Source: Globisporangium splendens (taxonomy: Eukaryota; Oomycota; Peronosporomycetes; Pythiales; Pythiaceae). From it: a stretch of DNA of 64,000 nucleotides. Of the stretch, positions 1-13,653 are shown piece after piece. Under the pieces are notes generated by a model that worked only from the letters and a program-made list of their open reading frames with translations, did no database searches and had not been told where the DNA came from. The stretch covers positions 62,001 through 126,000 of the forward strand of contig VFIW01000086.1 of NCBI GenBank assembly GCA_006386115.1, given 5' to 3'. The position numbers were made by a program, and so were the translations under genes. How positions within the stretch are numbered: the stretch's first letter is position 1; each line of letters starts with the position of its first letter.

Positions 1-135
1 GTGGCGTAAACACGCACATTCAGACTTGACTGTCGCAATCTTGACATTCGGACAAACTCGACACTCGATAGTTACACAGTCGGTGCTCGAGTCGCACTTT
101 CGACAACATTGTCAACATTGTCAACATTGTCAACA
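1..135 (-). repeat. Copia LTR 1 (3' LTR of copy A, cut by window start)
   Basis: This matches the final 135 bp of the complete LTR at 4,292-4,636. It ends with the inverted terminus CAACA followed by CTCCCACTCGAC, the complement of a polypurine tract. The border carries three copies of a 9-bp unit (ATTGTCAAC). The stop codon of the copy A polyprotein falls inside this LTR. Confidence 0.85.
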
Positions 136-3100
136 CTCCCACTCGACTCGACGGCGACTTGGATTCCGAGTTTGCTTCGGAGTGCGCCAAACTGGTTCGT
201 GTGATCGCCTTCGTCATCATGTCTGCGAGCATGTCTTCGGTCGGACAGTATTCCAACACGACTTGGTCATCTTCGACTTTTTCGCGAACAAAGTGGTAAC
301 GGATGTCGATGTGTTGTTTTGGGGGGGCGCTGTGAACTCGGGGATTTTGCAAAGTGCGATAGAAACCTGGTTGTCTTCGAATATCTTCACGGTCGATCAC
401 TCGAGGGTCACCGATCTCGCACAAAATCGCCTTTAACCAAACTGCTTTGGTTGCTTCGGACAGTGCCTGTACTCTGCTTCCGTCGACGACAGGCACCCCA
501 GACGCTGTTTCTTGCTTCGCCAACGACATGCACCCGCCGTGAGAATGAATGCATATCCACTTGTGCTTCGGCGAGAGTCGATGTCGCCAGCCCAATCCGC
601 ATCGGAGTACCCAATAAGCTCACCACTTGTGTTGGCTGAGAACGTGATACCATGCGTCTGGGTGCCATTGAGATACCGGAATACGCGCTTGAGTGCTTGC
701 CAATGCGTCGGACACGGGTCGGATGCAAACTGACTCAGCACTCCCACTGCCGCTGCGAGGTCCGGTCGAGTTGCCACCATGAGGTACATCAGACACCCAA
801 CAGCACTTCGGTACGGCACGTTCTTCATTGTTTCGTCGTGCTTGCAACTGCCTTCGCACATATTCTTCACCAACTTGAGACTCGCATCTTGCGGACTCTT
901 GACCGGTTTGCTGTCACTCATGCCAAACTTGCACAAGATCGATTGCGCGAAAATTGGTCTGTCGAATCGCAACGGCAACCGGACACCGTTCTCGCTTGAT
1001 TCTCATACGAGACAATAATGAGTTCACCCATGTCGGTCATCTCAGACCGCTTGAACAACGCGCGCTTGGTCGTCGCACATACCTTCGCGCTGCACAGCAA
1101 TGATCACATCATCACGTACACAACACACAACAAACATCTAGACACCATCGCGCTCTGACGTACAACAGTGATCCCAACTAGCACTTGTAAAACCACACTC
1201 ACGCATGAATGGCGTCGATGGTTCTGTTCCACATTCGCGGACGCTTGCTTCCAAACCAGACAACGAACGCTCAATTGCACACGTAGTCGGGGATGCGCTT
1301 GTCGACATTATCATCGGGTTGATTTCAGGGAGATGTCTTAGTCCAAAACACGTTCAGGAACGCGGGTCTTGACATCCATTGGTGTAGCAATCAAATTGTA
1401 CTTGGCCAGCAAGACCCGAGGCTATCCGATCGATGTGACTTGGCCACTGCACGTGCAAAGTTTCTTCGTAGTCCCCGAGCCGTATTCTGCGAAAAATCCC
1501 TTCGCCCCTGAGTCGTGCCTTGTGTCGATCGATCTCGCATCTTGGTTTCTCCTTCCACCTTGAACACCACCTTGCCACCCGATGGCTGTGCGCCCGGTGG
1601 CAGTGCACGACGTCCCACGGTCGTTCTCTTCGTGATGGTACTCCGATCACACGCTTCACGCCCACTTGGATCGCGTCGCTGGATTCCATCGCAAGCCCGA
1701 AACGTCGTCGGGCAACTCTCACACGGAATACACGGACGTGAGCAAGCATGGAGCGGCAGGGACAATCACGAGAGACGTCACGGTCGATTGGGGGACTTGG
1801 AACTTGGGGTCGCACCACTCATTCGACTGACTCCACCAGTGCGCTTCGGTCGTGGGGTTTCGGTCACATTTTCCAAAGACTGGGACCGAGTGTGACGCTT
1901 GATGCCGCTGATGTGCTCCAAACTGCCTTCTTCTTGCCTTGTCGATTCAGCTTCTTGCTGGGCTCTCGACTCGCTTTCTTGCTCTTCATTCTCATTGGCG
2001 TCCATGTCTTCATCCGAGTCATCGTGTTGAGAGTCTTCTTCATCCGTGTTGTTATCGACGATGTCGATGTTCGCTTGCTTGGTTGTCGACTCCATGTCGT
2101 GACCACGTCAAAGGACGTCTTCCATGAACTGGCATCGCCGACTCACAAACAATCGACCAATTTGCAATGTCTTCGAAAACGATACGCTTCTCGTGCTCGC
2201 GGAGTACCCCCAAAAAAACGACATCGAGTCGACCTCGCGTCCAGCTTCAGTCGCTTCGCACTTGGCACATGCACGTACGCGTGGCACCAAAAAACCTTCA
2301 GATTTGTCAGCAATGGGGACTTGCCACTCCACACTTCGAACGGCGACTTGTCACAGTTGACCGCACTACTTGGGCACCGGTTCCGCAGAAACGTCGCGGT
2401 CGTGACGGCTTCACCCCAATACGACTTCGGCATCTTGGCATGTTCCAACATGCAACGAGCACACCCACCAAGTCCGGTTCATACCGTGGCGGACACATTG
2501 ATTTGAGGAGTTGTACGGCCCGGTGTGAACTGCTGCACGATGCCACGGTCAGCACAAAACTTGGACATCTTCGCAGACTTGTACTCTCCGCCGTTGTCGC
2601 ACCGCAGCACTTTCACGCGTCTTCCGGTCTGGGTCTCACCAAACTTCACAAACTGGACAAACTTGCCAAACACTTCCGACTTGCTCTGCATCAAGTACAC
2701 GACGCAGTAGCGCGACTTGTCGTCGATGAACGTCGCGAAATAGCGTTTCCCACTGAACGTCGGCGTTTGCATCGGACCGCACACGTCGCTGTGCACGATG
2801 TCGAGGAGACTGTTGCTGCGCACTTTGGTTGAATCGTGGAAACTCGCACGAGTCTGTTTGCCGATCGCACACCCATCGCACAACTCCCACTTGCTCACCG
2901 ATGTGAGGTCGATGCCAGTACCGAGTTTCTTCTTCACGATCGTTTCGAGTCCGCCGTGACCGATGTGTCCGAGGCGCAGATGCCACAAATACGCTTTCGA
3001 AGTCGAACTTAACTCACTTGCGGCAAGTGCGCGCGCGTTGCTGACTGGAATCGGAGTCATGCTGAGCTTGAACAGTCCCTTGCCGATACGCTTCCCGATC

Positions 3101-4287
3101 GTCCAATTTGCACCCTTCAGCTTCACGAAACACTTGTCGACGTCGAACATGATCGGACCCACATCCTTGGTGAACCGACTCACTGCGAAGAGGTTCCGAC
3201 TCAATTTGGGGATATACCACACATTCGTGAGTACGCCTTTCCGAGGTCCGCGCGGAGTCTCCATCATCATCTCGACATCGCCACATCCGATTGCTTCGAC
3301 TGTTCCATCGTCCGCAAGGTGCACTTGCACAGGCTTGATCGCACGATAGTTCTTCAAACACGCTTTCGAGCAGGTCATGTGCTGGGTCGCACCAGAGTCA
3401 ATCAACCATATCGACGCATCCGCATGTCCACCGACGTCGTCCCGAGCCATGAACAGGTAGTCGTTGTCGTCAAAACCAGTGTCGTCGCGCGCAAAGTGCG
3501 CATGCTGTTGGCGCCGATGATCGCTGTTTTCTTGGTTGCGAGTAGGGCACTCCGCGATCCAGTGGCCGTGTTTCCCGCAGTGTCGACACGCGCCAGTCTT
3601 CTTCATCGGACGTCCCTTCCGTTTCGAGTCGCTTGTCATGAACGCTTGATCGGACGCAAAACCTTCACCATGTTGTTCCTTGCGCTTCATGTCTTCGTGC
3701 ATCAATCGCGCAGTCACCAGTTCCCACGTCAGCGTGTCCGCACGCGACTCCAACGCAGTGATGAGGAACTGGTACGACTCGCTCAAACTGCCGAGCAGCG
3801 TGATCACGAGGTCTTCCTCACTGACCGGAGCGCCGACCGCGTCGAGCTGTTCCGCCAGTGTCTTCAACTTGTTGATGTGCTGGAGCACGTCGTCGCCGTC
3901 TTCCATCATCGTCGTGAAAAAGCGTCGACGAAGAAAGAGCTTGTTGGCGAGACTTTTCTTCTCGAAGTGCGCCTCCAGCTTCGACCATGCATCGTGCGCT
4001 CCACTTGCTGAACGAACCAACGGCAGTTGCGAGTCTTCCATCGCGAGACAGATGATCGCGAGTGCCTTGTGAGACTTCTTCCGGTACACCGCTTGGTCGC
4101 TCTCGGTCTGGCAGTGTTCCAGCTTCATTTCACCGCTGACGACTTCCCACAGCTCACGCTCTTCCAGCACCATTTGCATCTTGAACTTCCACGTGTGGAA
4201 GTTGGTTCCGTCGAACTTGATACGGGAGGCGGTGGAATCCGTGTTGGCGGAGGCAGCGGCGGCAGAATCGGCGAAGGTTGGGCTCAT
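72..4287 (-). pseudogene. Copia Gag-Pol polyprotein, copy A (3' half wrecked by indels)
   Basis: The 5' part (about 2,500-4,287) is a clean reading frame. It holds the Gag domain, a CCHC zinc knuckle (CRHCGKHGHWIAEC), the protease DSGATQHM site, the GAG-pre-integrase HHCC region and the start of integrase, including CDNGGEY. The start is the ATG at 4,287 (MSPTF), four bases inside the LTR edge. The longer in-frame extension MHFASNH... is LTR sequence and not a real N-terminus. From about 2,520 down to 72, the integrase tail, reverse transcriptase and RNase H are broken by dozens of one- and two-base indels compared with copies B-D. Fragments such as [16 protein letters not shown] and [10 protein letters not shown] remain recognisable. 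The copy is non-functional as written, though the indel-dense block may reflect uncorrected sequencing error. Confidence 0.85.
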
Positions 4288-4291
4288 AACC

Positions 4292-4636
4292 TGTTGAAAC
4301 GGGGCACTTGAGTGGTTGGATGCAAAATGCAAAGTGATTGATTGAATGAGGTCCTTAGTTCACATGCACACATGCTACCTCTAAGCCTACTGGATTCTTG
4401 TCTGTACTATCCACAAAGAATATTACTCATAAACAGCTGGTGGGTGCGATCAGATCCTGCACCCACAATCATGTCTTACCTGTCGTAAACATATTACCGT
4501 ATATACTGGAGTGGCGTAAACACGCACATTCAGACTTGACTGTAGCAATCTTGACATTCGGACAAACTCGACACTCGACAGTTACACAGTCGGTGCTCGA
4601 GTCGCACTTTCGACAACATTGTCAACATTGTCAACA
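4292..4636 (-). repeat. Copia LTR 2, shared by copies A and B
   Basis: A 345-bp LTR with inverted termini TGTTG...CAACA. It begins directly after the primer-binding site of copy A (GGTTATGAGCCC on the minus strand) and ends at the polypurine tract of copy B. It contains an Inr-like motif (TCACTTTGCATTTTG on the minus strand) close to its internal edge, and two copies of the 9-bp terminal unit. Confidence 0.9.
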
Positions 4637-7600
4637 CTCCCACTCGACTCGACGGCGACTTGGATTCCGAGTTTGCTTCGGAGTGCGCCAAACTGGTTCG
4701 TGCCGATCGCCTTCGTCATCATGTCTGCGAGCATGTCTTCGATCGGACAGTATTCCAACACGACTTGGTCATCTTCGACTTTTTCGCGAACAAAGTGGTA
4801 ACGGATGTCGATGTGTTTGGTGCGCTTGTGAAACTCGGGATTTTTCGCAAGTGCGATCGAACCTTGGTTGTCTTCGAATACCTTCACCGGTCGATCACTC
4901 GAGTGTTCACCGAGCTCGCACAGAATGCCTTTCAACCAAACTGCTTCTTGGGTTGCTTCGGACAGTGCCATGTACTCTGCTTCCGTCGACGACAGTGCCA
5001 CAGATCGCTGTTTCTTGCTTCGCCAACTGATGCACCCGCCGTTGAGAATGAATGCATATCCACTTGTGCTTCGGCGAGAGTCGATGTCGCCAGCCCAATC
5101 CGCATCGGAGTACCCAATAAGCTCACCACTTGTGTTGGCTGAGAACGTGATACCATGCGTCTGGGTGCCATTGAGATACCGGAATACGCGCTTGAGTGCT
5201 TGCCAATGCGTCGGACACGGGTCGGATGCAAACTGACTCAGCACTCCCACTGCCGCTGCGAGGTCCGGTCGAGTTGCCACCATGAGGTACATCAGACACC
5301 CAACAGCACTTCGGTACGGCACGTTCTTCATTGTTTCGTCGTGCTTGCAACCGCCTTCGCACATATTCTTCACCAACTTGAGACTCGCATCTTGCGGATT
5401 CTTGACCGGTTTGCTGTCACTCATGCCAAACTTGCACAAGATCGATTGCGCGAACTTGGTCTGTCGAATCGAAACTGCACCGGACACCGTATCTCGCTTG
5501 ATCTCCATACCGAGACAATACTTGAGTTCACCCATGTCGGTCATCTCGAATCGCTTGCACAACGCGCGCTTGGTCGTCGCCAACATACCTTCGCTGCTGC
5601 ACGCAATGATCAAATCATCCACGTACAACACCACAAACACCATCTCGACACCATCGCGCTTGACGTACACACAGTGATCCAACTCGCACTTGGTAAAACC
5701 ACACTCCAGCATGAATGCGTCGATGGTCTGGTTTCACATTCGCGGCGCTTGCTTCAAACCATACAACGAACGCTTCAATTTGCACACGTAGTCGGGATGC
5801 GCTTGGTCGACATACCCATCGGGTTGCTTCATGTAGATGTCTTCGTCCAACACACCGTTCAGGAACGCGGTCTTGACATCCATCTGGTGTAGCATCAAAT
5901 TGTACTTGGCAGCAAGACTGAGGATGATCCGGATCGATGTGAACTTGGCCACTGGTGCAAACGTTTCTTCGTAGTCGATGCCGTACTTCTGCGAAAATCC
6001 CTTCGCCACGAGTCGTGCCTTGTGTCGATCGATCTCGCCATCTTGGTTCTCCTTCACCTTGAACACCCACTTGCACCCGATGGCTTTGCGTCCCGGTGGC
6101 AGTGCCACGACGTCCCACGTGTCGTTCTCCTTCAGTGACTGGTACTCCGATTCACACGCTTCACGCCACCTGCTCGCGTCGCTGGATTCCATCGCCGACT
6201 CGAACGTCGTCGGCAACTCTCCCACTGAATACACGACGTGAGCAGCATGGAGCGCAGACAAGTCATCGAGAGACGTCGGTCGATTGGTTGACTTGGAACT
6301 TGGGGTCGCACCACTCATTCGACTGACTCCACCAGTGCGCTTCGGTCGTGGGGTTTCGGCCACATTTTCCAAAGACTGGGACCGAGTGTGACGCTTGATG
6401 CCGCTGATGTGCTCCAAACTGCCTTCTTCTTGCCTTGTCGATTCAGCTTCTTGCTGGTCTCTCGACTCGCTTTCTTGCTCTTCATTCTCATTGGCGTCCA
6501 TGTCTTCATCCGAGTCATCGTGTTGAGAGTCTTCTTCATCCGTGTTGTCATCGACGATGTCGATGTTCGCTTGCTTGGTTGTCGCACCTCCATGTCGTTG
6601 ACCATCGTCAAAGACGTCTTCCATGAACTTGGCATCGCGACTCACAAACACTCGACCACTTGCAATGTCTTCGAACCGATACGCTTTCTCGTGCTCGGAG
6701 TACCCCAAAAACCGACATCGAGTCGACCTCGCGTCCAGCTTCAGTCGCTTCGCACTTGGCACATGCACGTACGCGTGGCACCCAAAAACCTTCAGATTTG
6801 TCAGCAATGGGACTTGCCACTCCACACTTCGAACGGCGACTTGTCACAGTTGACCGCACGACTTGGGCACCGGTTCCGCAGAAACGTCGCGGTCGTGACG
6901 GCTTCACCCCAATACGACTTCGGCATCTTGGCATGTTCCAACATGCAACGAGCACACTCCACCAATGTCCGGTTCATCCGTTCGGCGACACCATTGAGTT
7001 GAGGCGTGTACGGCGGTGTGAACTGCTGCACGATGCCACGGTCAGCACAAAACTTGGACATCTTCGCAGACTTGTACTCTCCGCCGTTGTCGCACCGCAG
7101 CACTTTCACGCGTCTTCCGGTCTGGGTCTCACCAAACTTTACAAACTGGACAAACTTGTCAAACACTTCCGACTTGCTCTGCATCAAGTACACGACGCAG
7201 TAGCGCGGCTTGTCGTCGATGAACGTCGCGAAATAGCGTTTCCCACTGAACGTCGGCGTTTGCATCGGACCGCACACGTCGCTGTGCACGATGTCGAGGA
7301 GACTGTTGCTGCGCACTTTGGTTGAATCGTGGAAACTCGCACGAGTCTGTTTGCCGATCGCACACCCATCGCACAACTCCCACTTGCTCACCGATGTGAG
7401 GTCGATGCCAGTACCGAGTTTCTTCTTCACGATCGTTTCGAGTCCGCCGTGACCGATGTGTCCGAGGCGCAGATGCCACAAATACGCTTTCGAAGTCGAA
7501 CTTAACTCACTTGTGGCAAGTGCGCGCGCGTTGCTGACTGGAATCGGAGTCATGCTGAGCTTGAACAGTCCCTTGCCGATACGCTTCCCGATCGTCCAAC

Positions 7601-8780
7601 TTGCACCCTTCAGCTTCACGAAACACTTGTCGACGTCGAACGTGATCGGACCCACATCCTTGGTGAACCGACTCACTGCGAAGAGGTTCCGACTCAATTT
7701 GGGGATATACCACACATTCGTGAGTACGCCTTTCCGAGGTCCGCGCGGAGTCTCCATCATCATCTCGACATCGCCACATCCGATTGCTTCGACTGTTCCA
7801 TCGTCCGCAAGGTGCACTTGCACAGGCTTGATCGCACGATAGTTCTTCAAACACGCTTTCGAGCAGGTCATGTGCTGGGTCGCACCAGAGTCAATCAACC
7901 ATACCGACGCATCCGCATGTCCACCGACGTTGTCCCGAGCCATGAACAGGTAGTCGTTGTCGTCAAAACCAGTGTCGTCGCGCGCAAAGTGCGCATGCTG
8001 TTGGCGCCGACGATCGCTGTTTTCTTGGTTGCGAGTAGGGCACTCCGCGATCCAGTGGCCGTGTTTCCCGCAGTGTCGACACGCGCCAGTCTTCTTCATC
8101 GGACGTCCCTTCCGTTTCGAGTCGCTTGTCATGAACGCTTGATCGGACGCAAAACCTTCACCATGTTGTTCCTTGCGCTTCATGTCTTCGTGCATCAATC
8201 GCGCAGTCACCAGTTCCCACGTCAGCGTGTCCGCACGCGACTCCAACGCAGTGATGAGGAACTGGTACGACTCGCTCAAACTGCCGAGCAGCGTGATCAC
8301 GAGGTCTTCCTCACTGACCGGAGCGCCGACCGCGTCGAGCTGTTCAGCCAGTGTCTTCAACTTGTTGATGTGCTGGAGCACGTCGTCGCCGTCTTCCATC
8401 ATCGTCGTGAAAAAGCATCGACGAAGAAAGAGCTTGTTGGCGAGACTCTTCTTCTCGAAATGCGCCTCCAGCTTCGACCATGCATCGTGCGCTCCACTTG
8501 CTGAACGAACCAACGGCAGTTGCGAGTCTTCCATCGCGAGACAGATGATCGCGAGTGCCTTGTGAGACTTCTTCCGGTACACCGCTTGGTCGCTCTCGGT
8601 CTGGCAGTGTTCCAGCTTCATTTCACCGCTGACGACTTCCCACAGCTCACGCTCTTCCAGCACCATTTGCATCTTGAACTTCCACGTGTGGAAGTTGGTT
8701 CCGTCGAACTTGATACGGGAGGCGGTGGAATCCGTGTTGGCGGAGGCAGCGGCGGCAGAATCGGCGAAGGTTGGGCTCAT
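4582..8780 (-). pseudogene. Copia Gag-Pol polyprotein, copy B (one frameshift, one nonsense codon)
   Basis: This is a full-length Gag-protease-integrase-RT-RNase H polyprotein reading from the ATG at 8,780 to a stop inside LTR 2. Domains in order are the Gag domain, the CCHC knuckle, protease ([10 protein letters not shown]), GAG-pre-integrase (HLRLGHIGH), the integrase catalytic core, RT with YVDDLI, and RNase H (YSDADWAGD). Two lesions break it. One G is missing from a run at 6,809-6,811, which shifts the frame at the integrase/RT linker (KSPLLTN becomes KSHC-stop). A TGG tryptophan in RT (PRMWNQ) has become TGA at 5,734-5,736. Copy C has the first lesion and copy D the second. Confidence 0.9.
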
Positions 8781-8784
8781 AACC

Positions 8785-9147
8785 TGTTGAAACGGGGCAC
8801 TTGAGTGGTTGGATGCAAAATGCAAAGTGATTGATTGAATGAGGTCCTTAGTTCACATGCACACATGCTACCTCTAAGCCTACTGGATTCTTGTCTGTAC
8901 TATCCACAAAGAATATTACTCATAAACAGCTGGTGGGTGCGATCAGATCCTGCACCCACAATCATGTCTTACCTGTCGTAAACATATTGCCGTATATACT
9001 GGAGTGGCGTAAACACGCACATTCAGACTTGACTGTCGCAATCTTGACATTCGGACAAACTCGACACTCGACAGTTACACAGTCGGTGCTCGAGTCGCAC
9101 TTTCGACAACATTGTCAACATTGTCAACATTGTCAACATTGTCAACA
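8785..9147 (-). repeat. Copia LTR 3, shared by copies B and C
   Basis: A 363-bp LTR bounded by TGTTG...CAACA. It is nearly identical to LTR 2 but has four copies of the 9-bp ATTGTCAAC unit at its terminus. Confidence 0.9.
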
Positions 9148-12100
9148 CTCCCACTCGACTCGACGGCGACTTGGATTCCGAGTTTGCTTCGGAGTGCGCC
9201 AAACTGGTTCGTGCCGATCGCCTTCGTCATCATGTCTGCGAGCATGTCTTCGGTCGGACAGTATTCCAACACGACTTGGTCATCTTCGACTTTTTCGCGA
9301 ACAAAGTGGTAACGGATGTCGATGTGTTTGGTGCGCTTGTGAAACTCGGGATTTTTCGCAAGTGCGATCGAACCTTGGTTGTCTTCGAATATCTTCACCG
9401 GTCGATCACTCGAGTGTTCACCGAGCTCGCACAGAATGCCTTTCAACCAAACTGCTTCTTGGGTTGCTTCGGACAGTGCCATGTACTCTGCTTCCGTCGA
9501 CAACAGTGCCACAGATCGCTGTTTCTTGCTTCGCCAACTGATGCACCCGCCGTTGAGAATGAATGCATATCCACTTGTGCTTCGGCGAGAGTCGATGTCG
9601 CCAGCCCAATCCGCATCGGAGTACCCAATAAGCTCACCACTTGTGTTGGCTGAGAACGTGATACCATGCGTCTGGGTGCCATTGAGATACCGTAATACGC
9701 GCTTGAGTGCTTGCCAATGCGTCGGACACGGGTCGGATGCAAACTGACTCAGCACTCCCACTGCCGCTGCGAGGTCCGGTCGAGTTGCCACCATGAGGTA
9801 CATCGGACACCCAACAGCACTTCGGTACGGCACGTTCTTCATTGTTTCGTCGTGCTTGCAACCGCCTTCGCACATATTCTTCACCAACTTGAGACTCGCA
9901 TCTTGCGGACCGGTTTGCTGTCACTCATGCCAAACTTGCACAAGATCGATTGCGCGAACTTGGTATGTCGAATCGAAACTGCACCGGACACCGCATCTCG
10001 CTTGATCTCCATACCGAGACAATACTTGAGTTCACCCATGTCGGTCATCTCGAATCGCTTGCATAACGCGCGCTTGGTCGTCGCCAACATACCTTCGCTG
10101 CTGCACGCAATGATCAAATCATCCACGTACAACACCACAAACACCATCTCGACACCATCGCGCTTGACGTACACACAGTGATCCAACTCGCACTTGGTAA
10201 AACCACACTCCAGCATGAATGCGTCGATGGTCTGGTTCCACATTCGCGGCGCTTGCTTCAAACCATACAACGAACGCTTCAATTTGCACACGTAGTCGGG
10301 ATGCGCTTGGTCGACATACCCATCGGGTTGCTTCATGTAGATGTCTTCGTCCAACACACCGTTCAGGAACGCGGTCTTGACATCCATCTGGTGTAGCATC
10401 AAATTGTACTTGGCAGCAAGACTGAGGATGATCCGGATCGATGTGAACTTGGCCATTGGTGCAAACGTTTCTTCGTAGTCGATGCCGTACTTCTGCGAAA
10501 ATCCCTTCGCCACGAGTCGTGCCTTGTGTCGATCGATCTCGCCATCTTGGTTCTCCTTCACCTTGAACACCCACTTGCACCCGATGGTTTTGCGTCCCGG
10601 TGGCAGTGCCACGACGTCCCACGTGTCGTTCTCCTTCAGTGACTGGTACTCCGATTCACACGCTTCACGCCACTTGCTCGCGTCGCTGGATTCCATCGCC
10701 GACTCGAACGTCGTCGGCAACTCTCCCACTGAATACACGACGTGAGCAGCATGGAGCGCAGACAAGTCATCGAGAGACGTCGGTCGATTGGTTGACTTGG
10801 AACTTGGGGTCGCACCACTCATTCGACTGACTCCACCAGTGCGCTTCGGTCGTGGGGTTTCGGTCACATTTTCCAAAGACTGGGACCGAGTGTGACGCTT
10901 GATGCCGCTGATGTGCTCCAAACTGCCTTCCTCTTGCCTTGTCGATTCAGCTTCTTGCTGGGCTCTCGACTCGCTTTCTTGCTCTTCATTCTCATTGGCG
11001 TCCATGTCTTCATCCGAGTCATCGTGTCGAGAGTCTTCTTCATCCGTGTTGTCATCGACGATGTCGATGTTCGCTTGCTTGGTTGTCGCACCTCCATGTC
11101 GTTGACCATCGTCAAAGACGTCTTCCATGAACTTGGCATCGCGACTCACAAACACTCGACCACTTGCAATGTCTTCGAACCGATACGCTTTCTCGTGCTC
11201 GGAGTACCCCAAAAACCGACATCGAGTCGACCTCGCGTCCAGCTTCAGTCGCTTCGCACTTGGCACATGCACGTACGCGTGGCACCCAAAAACCTTCAGA
11301 TTTGTCAGCAATGGGACTTGCCACTCCACACTTCGAACGGCGACTTGTCACAGTTGACCGCACGACTTGGGCACCGGTTCCGCAGAAACGTCGCGGTCGT
11401 GACGGCTTCACCACAATACGACTTCGGCATCTTGGCATGTTCCAACATGCAACGAGCACACTCCACCAATGTCCGGTTCATCCGTTCGGCTACACCATTG
11501 AGTTGAGGCGTGTACGGCGGTGTGAACTGCTGCACGATGCCACGGTCAGCACAAAACTTGGACATCTTCGCAGACTTGTACTCTACGCCGTTGTCGCACC
11601 GCAGCACTTTCACGCGTCTTCCGGTCTGGGTCTCACCAAACTTCACAAACTGGACAAACTTGCCAAACACTTCCGACTTGCTCTGCATCAAGTACACGAC
11701 GCAGTAGCGCGACTTGTCGTCGATGAACGTCGCGAAATAGCGTTTCCCACTGAACGTCGGCATTTGCATCGGACCGCACACGTCGCTGTGCACGATGTCG
11801 AGGAGACTGTTGCTGCGCACTTTGGTTGAATCGTGGAAACTCGCACGAGTCTGTTTGCCGATCGCACACCCATCGCACAACTCCCACTTGCTCACCGATG
11901 TGAGGTCGATGCCAGTACCGAGTTTCTTCTTCACGATCGTTTCGAGTCCGCCGTGACCGATGTGTCCGAGGCGCAGATGCCACAAATACGCTTTCGAAGT
12001 CGAACTTAACTCACTTGCGGCAAGTGCGCGCGCGTTGCTGACTGGAATCGGAGTCATGCTGAGCTTGAACAGTCCCTTGCCGATACGCTTCCCGATCGTC

Positions 12101-13293
12101 CAACTTGCACCCTTCAGCTTCACGAAACACTTGTCGACGTCGAACGTGATCGGACCCACATCCTTGGTGAACCGACTCACTGCGAAGAGGTTCTGACTCA
12201 ATTTGGGGATATACCACACATTCGTGAGTACGCCTTTCCGAGGTCCGCGCGGAGTCTCCATCATCATCTCGACATCGCCACATCCGATTGCTTCGACTGT
12301 TCCATCGTCCGCAAGGTGCACTTGCACAGGCTTGATCGCACGACAGTTCTTCAAACACGCTTTCGAGCAGGTCATGTGCTGGGTCGCACCAGAGTCAATC
12401 AACCATATCGACGCATCTGCATGTCCACCGACGTCGTCCCGAGCCATGAACAGGTAGTCGTTGTCGTCAAAACCAGTGTCGTCGCGCGCAAAGTGCGCAT
12501 GCTGTTGGCGCCGACGATCGCTGTTTTCTTGGTTGCGAGTAGGGCACTCCGCGATCCAGTGGCCGTGTTTCCCGCAGTGTCGACACGCGCCAGTCTTCTT
12601 CATCGGACGTCCCTTCCGTTTCGAGTCGCTTGTCATGAACGCTTGATCGGACGCAAAACCTTCACCATGTTGCTCCTTGCGCTTCATGTCTTCGTGCATC
12701 AATCGCGCAGTCACCAGTTCCCACGTCAGCGTGTCCGCACGCGACTCCAACGCCGTGATGAGGAACTGGTACGACTCGCTCAAACTGCCGAGCAGCGTGA
12801 TCACGAGGTGTTCCTCACTGACCGGAGCGCCGACCGCGTCGAGCTGTTCCGCCAGTGTCTTCAACTTGTTGATGTGCTGGAGCACGTCGTCGCCGTCTTC
12901 CATCATCGTCGTGAAAAAGCGTCGACGAAGAAAGAGCTTGTTGGCGAGACTCTTCTTCTCGAAGTGCGCCTCCAGCTTCGACCATGCATCGTGCGCTCCA
13001 CTTGCTGAACTAACCAACGGCAGTTGCGAGTCTTCCAAAGCGAGACAGATGATCGCGAGTGCCTTGCGAGACTTCTTCCGGTACACCACTTGGTCGCTCT
13101 CGGTCTGGCAGTGTTCCAGCTTCATTTCACCGCTGACGACTTCCCACAGCTCACGCTCTTCCAGCACCATTTGCATCTTGAACTTCCACGTGTGGAAGTT
13201 GGTTCCGTCGAACTTGTTGATACGGGAGGCGGTGGAATCCATGTTGGCGGAGGCAGCGGCGGCAGAATCGGCGAAGGTTGGGCTCATGCTCAT
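9075..13293 (-). pseudogene. Copia Gag-Pol polyprotein, copy C (two frameshifts)
   Basis: Same domain order as copy B. The start codon at 13,293 sits in a 6-bp duplication (ATGAGC repeated), giving MSMSPTF instead of MSPTF. The run at 11,313-11,315 has three Gs where copies A and D have four, the same frameshift as in copy B. A second frameshift comes from a 7-nt deletion near 9,909, between the RT and RNase H regions. The RT tryptophan that is TGA in copies B and D is intact here (PRMWNQ). The YVDDL and DSGA motifs are intact. The stop codon falls in LTR 3. Confidence 0.9.
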
Positions 13294-13297
13294 AACC

Positions 13298-13653
13298 TGT
13301 TGAAACGGGGCACTTGAGTGGTTGGATGCAAAATGCAAAGTGATTGATTGAATGATGTCCTTAGTTCACATGCACACATGCTACCTCTAAGCCTACTGGA
13401 TTCTTTCTGGATTCTTGTCTGTACTATCCACAAAGAATATTACTCATAAACAGCTGGTGGGTGCTATCAGATCCTGCACCCACAATCATGTCTTACCTGT
13501 CGTAAACATATTACCGTATATACTGGAGTGGCGTAAACACGCACATTCAGACTTGACTGTCGCAATCTTGACATTCGGACAAACTCGACACTCTACAGTT
13601 ACACAGTCGGTGCTCGAGTCGCACTTTCGACAACATTGTCAACATTGTCAACA
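13298..13653 (-). repeat. Copia LTR 4, shared by copies C and D
   Basis: A 356-bp LTR with TGTTG...CAACA termini and two 9-bp terminal units. It carries a short duplication (GGATTCTTTCTGGATTC) that is also present in LTR 5. Confidence 0.9.

Noticed and set aside
4288..4332. N-terminal extension MHFASNHSSAPFQQV of the Copia polyproteins
   Set aside because: It is LTR-encoded and not conserved in E; the ATG in the primer-binding site is the common start.
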